DNA from: Gallionella sp.
GTDB taxonomy: Bacteria; Pseudomonadota; Gammaproteobacteria; Burkholderiales; Gallionellaceae
Direction of reading: 5' to 3'
DNA: 64,000 nucleotides
NCBI GenBank assembly: GCA_030645955.1
Contig: JAUSMR010000112.1
Coordinates: 1-64,000 of the forward strand
Part shown: positions 59,377 through 64,000 of the stretch, piece by piece
Numbering within the stretch: position 1 is the stretch's first letter
How the letters are laid out: every line of letters starts with the position of its first letter
Made by a program: the position numbers and the translations under genes
Notes under the pieces: generated by a model
Seen by the model: only the letters and a program-made list of their open reading frames with translations
What the model was told of the DNA's origin: nothing
Database searches by the model: none

Positions 59377-61662
59377 ATGTCTATCGTCCGCGTCGCCCTC
59401 GATGTCCCGCTGCCCACCCTGTTCGATTACACGGTGGCGGAAGGTATTGCGGTTGCTATCGGACAGCGCGTGATCGTGCCGTTCGGGCGCAGGCAGATGG
59501 CCGGGGTGGTGATGGAGTGCGTTGCCGCTACGGATATGGCGCCGGAGCGCATCAAGCCGGTGAAACAGGTGCTGTGCGACAGCGCGCCGTTGTCGGCGGA
59601 ATTGCTAGCTCTGCTGCGCTTTTGCAGCGATTACTACCGCTATCCTATCGGGCAGACTGTGCTGTCCGCGTTGCCCGCGCGCTTGCGTTCGGACAAACCT
59701 ATCACCAGCCGGACGATTTTGTCGTATCGCCTGAGTACCAGCGGTGCGGCGCTCGATCTCGAGAATTATCCGAAACGCAAGGTGGTGCAGCGGCGCATCC
59801 TGGGTAAGCTGGCCGAGCAGCCGTGCAATCTGGCGCAGCTTAAGAGTCTGTCGGCGACGGCGGGGGCGCAGTTGAAGGCGTTGGTGGCGGAGGGGTGGGT
59901 TGAGAGTTTTGCCCGCTCTGGAGCCCCCCACCTCAATCCTCCCCCGATGCCCTCTCCTCAATCCTCTCCCGCAAGCGGGCGAGGAGGCGAACGAGAAATG
60001 CAATCTTCAATCCTTGCGGGAGAGGAGGCAAACGTGAAAGGCCATATTTTTCATGGTGCGCACATCCTCACCGGCGAACAGCAGCAGGCGGTGGATGCGG
60101 TCACGCAAGCCAGCGGCTATGCCTGTTTCCTGCTGCATGGCATCACCGGCAGCGGCAAGACCGAGGTGTATGTGCATCTGATGCACGATGTGCTGCAGCG
60201 CGGCGGGCAGGTGTTGCTGCTGGTGCCGGAAATCAACCTCACACCGCAACTGGAAAATTATTTCCGCAGCCGCTTTCCGGATGTAAATCTGATCAGTCTG
60301 CACAGCGGCTTGTCGGAAGGCGAGCGGTTGCATAACTGGCAGCAGGCGCAAGCGGGCGCGGCGCAGATCGTGCTCGGCACGCGCCTGGCGGTGTTCGCCG
60401 AGTTACCCGGGCTCGCGCTGATCATCGTGGACGAGGAGCACGACAGTTCGTTCAAGCAGCAGGACGGGCTGCGCTATTCGGCGCGCGACGTGGCGATCTT
60501 CCGCGCCAGCCAGCGCGGCGTGGCTATCGTGCTGGGTTCGGCGACGCCGTCGCTGGAGAGCTACCACAATGCGCAAAGCGGGCGTTACCGGATGCTCAAG
60601 TTGACCGGGCGCGCGCTTGCCGAGGCGCGCCTGCCCGTGGTGCGTTGCATCAACATCAACCAGACGGTGATGCACCACGGCATCAGCGAAAACCTGCTGC
60701 GCGAGATCGGGCTGCGCATCGCGCGCAAGGAACAGAGTCTGTTATTCATCAACCGGCGCGGTTACGCGCCGGTGCTGATGTGTACCTCATGCGGCTGGTT
60801 GTCCGGCTGCAAGCATTGCGCGGGCAAGATGGTGCTGCATCTGAACGACAAGCGGTTGCGCTGCCACCATTGCGGCTATCAATTGCATGTGCCGCACGCC
60901 TGCCCGAGTTGCGGCAATGCAGACCTGCATCCGGTCGGCAGCGGCACACAGCGCGTGGAAAGTGTATTGCGGGAACGCTTCCCGGAGGCGCGCATTTTGC
61001 GGGTGGATCGCGACAGCACGCGCAACAAACGCGCCTGGCAGACCATGCGCGAGCAGATCCACGCCAATGAAGTGGACATTCTGGTCGGCACGCAGATGCT
61101 CGCCAAGGGACACGATTTCCCCGCGCTGACTCTGGTCGGTGTGCTCAACCCGGACAGTGCGCTGTACAGCAGCGACTTTCGCGCGGCGGAAAAACTGTTC
61201 GCGCAACTGGTGCAGGTGGCCGGGCGCGCCGGGCGCGCCGACAAACCCGGCGAGGTGGTAATTCAAACCGCCTTCCCCGATCATCCGCTGTTCCGTGCGT
61301 TGCAGACCCATGATTTTGAGGGTTGGGCTGCGTCGCAACTCGCCGAGCGGCAGATGGCGGGCTTCCCGCCGTTCATGTATCAGGCGATGCTGCGCACAGA
61401 AGGGAAAAATGAAACCGAGGTGTATGCGTATCTCAATCACGCCCGTGCTGCTGCGGTTGAATTGCGGCACGCCGTGGAAATCCTCGGCGTGGTGCCCGCC
61501 GCGCTGCCGCGCCGCGCCAATCATATTCGTGCGCAGTTGCTGATACAAAGTGAGAAGCGCAAGGACTTGCAACAATTCCTGCGCACCTGGCAACCGAAGC
61601 TGGACGAGCTGGCCGCGAAGAAGTTGCGTTGCTCTTTGGATGTCGACCCGCTGGAGTTTTAA
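59377..61662 (+). CDS. priA: Primosomal protein N' (replication restart helicase PriA) with an in-frame repeat insertion
   Basis: PriA rebuilds replication forks and loads DnaB. The 761-residue product has the N-terminal DNA-binding region, Walker A GITGSGKTEVYVHL and Walker B IIVDEEHDSS. Zinc cysteines lie in CTSCGWLSGCKHC and CHHCGYQLHVPHACPSCG, and the helicase motif in QVAGRAGRADKPGEVVIQT. Between the winged helix and the helicase core, residues about 183-222 (GAPHLNPPPMPSPQSSPASG at the start) are encoded by an intergenic repeat seen elsewhere in the window. The insertion is in frame and leaves motifs intact. Its stop overlaps another repeat. Confidence 0.95.
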   Translation: MSIVRVALDVPLPTLFDYTVAEGIAVAIGQRVIVPFGRRQMAGVVMECVAATDMAPERIKPVKQVLCDSAPLSAELLALLRFCSDYYRYPIGQTVLSALPARLRSDKPITSRTILSYRLSTSGAALDLENYPKRKVVQRRILGKLAEQPCNLAQLKSLSATAGAQLKALVAEGWVESFARSGAPHLNPPPMPSPQSSPASGRGGEREMQSSILAGEEANVKGHIFHGAHILTGEQQQAVDAVTQASGYACFLLHGITGSGKTEVYVHLMHDVLQRGGQVLLLVPEINLTPQLENYFRSRFPDVNLISLHSGLSEGERLHNWQQAQAGAAQIVLGTRLAVFAELPGLALIIVDEEHDSSFKQQDGLRYSARDVAIFRASQRGVAIVLGSATPSLESYHNAQSGRYRMLKLTGRALAEARLPVVRCININQTVMHHGISENLLREIGLRIARKEQSLLFINRRGYAPVLMCTSCGWLSGCKHCAGKMVLHLNDKRLRCHHCGYQLHVPHACPSCGNADLHPVGSGTQRVESVLRERFPEARILRVDRDSTRNKRAWQTMREQIHANEVDILVGTQMLAKGHDFPALTLVGVLNPDSALYSSDFRAAEKLFAQLVQVAGRAGRADKPGEVVIQTAFPDHPLFRALQTHDFEGWAASQLAERQMAGFPPFMYQAMLRTEGKNETEVYAYLNHARAAAVELRHAVEILGVVPAALPRRANHIRAQLLIQSEKRKDLQQFLRTWQPKLDELAAKKLRCSLDVDPLEF
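59923..60042 (+). repeat. Dispersed repeat captured in frame inside priA
   Basis: CCTCTCCCGCAAG (59963-59975) and CTTGCGGGAGAGG (60013-60025) are perfect 13-bp inverted arms. GAGGCAAACGTGAAAGGC (60025-60042) is the exact reverse complement of 24083-24100, in the intergenic repeat cluster before amgK, where CTTGCGGGAGAGG also occurs (24109-24121). This direct match shows that the extra PriA segment is intergenic-type repeat DNA. Confidence 0.85.
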
Positions 61663-61805
61663 CAGGATGTTTAAAAACTACTGCGAGGCGATGATGCTGC
61701 GTTGAAAACCGTCGAAAAATGCTCATTTACTATGTGTAAACTCCGCTTTTTCGCCAGTTTCCGCCTTGCCTGATCGCCTCTCGCTACGTTTTTTAACACC
61801 CTGTT
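61661..61805. mobile_element. MITE-like element overlapping the priA stop codon
   Basis: AACAGGATGTTTAAAAAC (61661-61678) and GTTTTTTAACACCCTGTT (61788-61805) are inverted ends matching at 16 of 18. The first two bases are the last two of the priA TAA. The interior (about 110 bases) has no gene. It lies in the convergent gap between priA and the transglutaminase-like gene. Confidence 0.7.
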
Positions 61806-61830
61806 GGAAAACAGCCATTCCCGGATATTC

Positions 61831-63423
61831 CTACTGGATTTCCACCACGCGGTTGGGCTTTAACTTCGCATAGAAAGGCATCGCCATGCCGACCGATGCG
61901 CCGATATACGTCGGATCGGCAATGACGAAGCGGGTACCCTGGTGATCCACCGTGGAAAAACCGGGTTTCACTTGCTTGAGTGCCACGGCAGTCGTCATGT
62001 GTCCCGGATAGAGCAGGCCGATCATTTTCACTCCAACCAGTTCATGGGCCAGCCAGGCGAACAGCACCGAGCGGTCCTCGCAGTCGGAATAGGGGAAGAA
62101 AAACGACTCTTCGACGAAGAAATATTTCTCGTAGCCGAACTGGTCATCGTCGGTCTTGTAGGCAAAGGCTTTCTGGACAAAGGCGAGCAGAAAATTCACG
62201 GCATCTTCCTCGTTCATCGTCGCGGTGTATTTTTTCAGCTCGGCGAGCAGGGTCTGGCGCACCAGCTGGCTGCCGTCGGTAGCGTAATAAATCGCAAACT
62301 CGGATTGCGGGAAGGAGCCCATGTACTGCACCAGCCGCCGGTCATAGGGCACGTTTAACTTGATCGGCTCGCCCTTGTATTCGAAGCTCAGTGCACGCTG
62401 CGCCGTCACCGGCCTGGTGAAGCTGGTAGAGGCAGACGCTATGTCGAGCGGCTTGAGCTTGACCGGATAGCTGGCTTCATAGGTATAAAAGGAGCCGATG
62501 CTGTCGCCGCGGTCAGCGGCCAGTACCGCGTAGTAAGTCTGAGGACCCACTTTGGTGAACTTGGTCGAGAACACCTGTTGTTTGACCGCAACAAAAAGAT
62601 GCACGTCAGCTCCGGCGTAACCCAGACGCACGTCATAGCCTGACTTGACGAGAAAATACCAAAGCAACAAATTTTGTTCCGGCTTGCGCTCCGGCTGCAG
62701 CGCCTGCACGGCATCGCGCCAGAGCGCCACATAGCCCCAGTCATCCAGCTTGAGTTCGCGGCGCGCCGCATTAACCGACTCGATCGCCGCCTCGTACTTG
62801 CTGCCGCTCATCATCGTCCAGAAGGCGCTCATCGCCTCCGGTTTGTCGCCGTTGGGCAGACGGTATTTCTTCCATTGCGGATCGAAATGGAAGCTCACCG
62901 TATTGCCGTAAAAGGAAAGTTCCAGCGTGTCCGCAGCTACTGGCACCGGCTTAGGTTGTGGCGGCGGTGGCGGTGCCGGTGCCGGTGTAATGACCGGCGC
63001 TACAACAACAGGCGCTATGACGGGAGCAGGAACCGGTGTTATCGGCGCCGGCTTGGCTTTAATATCGGGTGTCGGTTTCGGCGCAATGGGTTCCGGAGCT
63101 GGAACAGGCTTCACCGGAGCGGGCTGTGCAGCAGGGACAACAACCGGAAGCTGCCTGGGCTTCGGCTCCTTGATGCGAACCTTGCCCTGGAAAGTATCGA
63201 ATTCGCGCCACTGGCTCTTGAGAAAGCCGGAAAATTCGCGATCCTGATTTTCTTTGTACTCCTGAAATTCTGCCTTGATCTTTTGCGCGCCTTGCTGCTG
63301 CTGCAGGCGATAGGCCTCGAAGCTATCCGTCGCTGCAAAAGACGCCGGGGCAATGGCCGCAAATGCGAAAACGAATGCAACTGGTACCAGTGTGAAGGAC
63401 GATAGTGCAGGGAATGGTTTCAT
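61831..63423 (-). CDS. Exported proline-rich protein with a transglutaminase-like cysteine-protease core
   Basis: This 530-residue protein has a signal peptide (about 1-31, ending ASFA), a charged helical region (about 34-75) and a long Pro/Ala/Val-rich segment (about 87-165). A C-terminal domain has a possible catalytic triad: Cys448 in FPYSDCEDRSVL, His475 in LYPGHMTTAV and Asp503 in FVIADPTYIG. Order and spacing fit transglutaminase-like cysteine peptidases. The substrate is unknown; a cell-envelope or surface role is plausible from export and from the small lipoprotein gene just upstream. The triad assignment is from motif reading only. Confidence 0.75.
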   Translation of the reverse strand: MKPFPALSSFTLVPVAFVFAFAAIAPASFAATDSFEAYRLQQQQGAQKIKAEFQEYKENQDREFSGFLKSQWREFDTFQGKVRIKEPKPRQLPVVVPAAQPAPVKPVPAPEPIAPKPTPDIKAKPAPITPVPAPVIAPVVVAPVITPAPAPPPPPQPKPVPVAADTLELSFYGNTVSFHFDPQWKKYRLPNGDKPEAMSAFWTMMSGSKYEAAIESVNAARRELKLDDWGYVALWRDAVQALQPERKPEQNLLLWYFLVKSGYDVRLGYAGADVHLFVAVKQQVFSTKFTKVGPQTYYAVLAADRGDSIGSFYTYEASYPVKLKPLDIASASTSFTRPVTAQRALSFEYKGEPIKLNVPYDRRLVQYMGSFPQSEFAIYYATDGSQLVRQTLLAELKKYTATMNEEDAVNFLLAFVQKAFAYKTDDDQFGYEKYFFVEESFFFPYSDCEDRSVLFAWLAHELVGVKMIGLLYPGHMTTAVALKQVKPGFSTVDHQGTRFVIADPTYIGASVGMAMPFYAKLKPNRVVEIQ

Positions 63424-63433
63424 TTCGGGCCTC

Positions 63434-63838
63434 TCATTGGGTGCTTGGAACTAACCATACCCACAATACATCAGAATTCGGATCCCGCCATTTGGCTTTG
63501 ATCTCGGCTTTGACATCGGCCTGCCTGAGTTCTTCGTGTGACACATGGGCGCCCACCGTGTTGGACCGGCCGCCCGCCACCGTCGTAGACATCGTCTGCG
63601 ACGCTTCTATCTTAACCCCGAAGCGCTTGGCATATTCCTCACGGGCGCGAAGGATAGCCAGCTCTTCCTGTGCTGCCTTGCCACGGACATGCATTCCCGC
63701 TGAAGCGGAAACCCCGTTGCCAGGATGGTCGATCCACGCGGGCCGGATACTATTGTCGTTAACGTCACTGACGGTATTGCATGCCGCAACATAGAAACAG
63801 CACAGCAGTGCAAGCAGGACGGGGCGAAGCTCTTTCAT
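63434..63838 (-). CDS. Small lipoprotein (LPP20-like)
   Basis: This is a 134-residue lipoprotein with signal sequence MKELRPVLLALLCCFYVAAC (lipobox VAAC, Cys20). The mature part has IRPAWIDHPGNGVSASAG, then a helix-rich AAQEELAILRAREEYAKRFGV and a strand IEASQTMSTTVAG. This recalls LPP20/FlgP-type lipoproteins, whose exact roles vary. It lies 10 bases upstream of the transglutaminase-like gene on the same strand, so both are probably co-expressed and act together at the envelope. The open frame extends to 63991, but the start at 63838 gives a proper lipoprotein signal. Confidence 0.75.
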   Translation of the reverse strand: MKELRPVLLALLCCFYVAACNTVSDVNDNSIRPAWIDHPGNGVSASAGMHVRGKAAQEELAILRAREEYAKRFGVKIEASQTMSTTVAGGRSNTVGAHVSHEELRQADVKAEIKAKWRDPNSDVLWVWLVPSTQ

Positions 63839-64000
63839 GCTGGGTGCCTCGAAAGCGGTGCAGTAAAGGGTAATGTGTATATTATGCAATGCGGCTTGCC
63901 GCAATAATGGCTCAAATTGTAACTTTATAAGCGATATTCTGGTAAGTGCTTTTGGATGGATTAATGCAGCGTTGATTAAAGAGGCAACCATCGGTATGCT
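63839..64000. other. Window end without recognised gene
   Basis: These 162 bases are AT-rich compared with neighbours and probably hold the promoter of the minus-strand lipoprotein operon. No coding frame with recognisable features was seen. Confidence 0.4.

Overview
The window looks like a chromosomal segment of a betaproteobacterium, most likely a member of the Nitrosomonadales close to Gallionellaceae or Sulfuricellaceae. This assignment rests on gene order (cheR-cheD-cheB; yqgE-ruvX-pyrB-pyrC'; lptD-surA-pdxA-rsmA; mrcA divergent from pilMNOPQ, then aroK-aroB; gltB-gltD-hemE-priA), on protein style and on a GC content a little above 50 percent. No rRNA, tRNA, CRISPR array or intact transposon was seen.

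Layout. 1-3.6 kb: the end of a chemotaxis locus (receptor fragment, CheR, CheD, CheB). 3.6-7.0 kb: yqgE, ruvX and a pyrimidine operon whose dihydroorotase is a non-catalytic relative. 7.0-10.8 kb: an accessory strip with a DUF4160/DUF2442 pair, an IS110-type transposase remnant, a displaced 3' piece of truB, a small periplasmic protein, an orphan Vsr endonuclease and a MazE/MazF-type toxin-antitoxin pair. 10.9-15.6 kb: oligopeptidase A, a glutaredoxin-like exported protein, exonuclease III and a YhcC-type radical SAM protein. 15.6-21.7 kb: an anaerobic block made of UbiU, UbiV and UbiT (oxygen-independent ubiquinone hydroxylation) and a class III ribonucleotide reductase whose glycyl-radical domain is a separate 65-residue protein, plus its activase NrdG. 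Two NrdR-box-like sites precede nrdD. 21.9-25.3 kb: pepP, murU and amgK (peptidoglycan recycling). 25.3-30.8 kb: outer-membrane assembly and housekeeping (lptD, surA, pdxA, rsmA). 31-36 kb: gloA, thiD, thiE, hemL, engB, hemB. 36-38.5 kb: a membrane protein of unknown function, a pirin and a nucleotidyltransferase-like protein. 38.8-50.2 kb: mrcA, then pilMNOPQ, a large Ig-like lipoprotein, aroK and aroB. 50.4-61.7 kb: a dGTPase-like protein, gltB, gltD, hemE and priA. 61.8-63.8 kb: an exported transglutaminase-like protein and a small lipoprotein, both on the minus strand.

The most distinctive feature is the density of short palindromic or terminal-inverted-repeat elements of several families. 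They fill most intergenic gaps, often touch or supply the stop codon of the upstream gene (aroK, aroB, priA, hemE), and appear to have entered coding sequences in frame (prlC, priA, perhaps murU). No complete new defence or mobile system was recognised. The best leads are the split anaerobic reductase with its predicted NrdR control, the invasion of genes by repeats, a 304-bp MITE-like element with perfect 17-bp ends, a 52-codon frame joined by ATGA overlaps to both ruvX and pyrB, and the Ig-like lipoprotein inside the pilus/aro locus.
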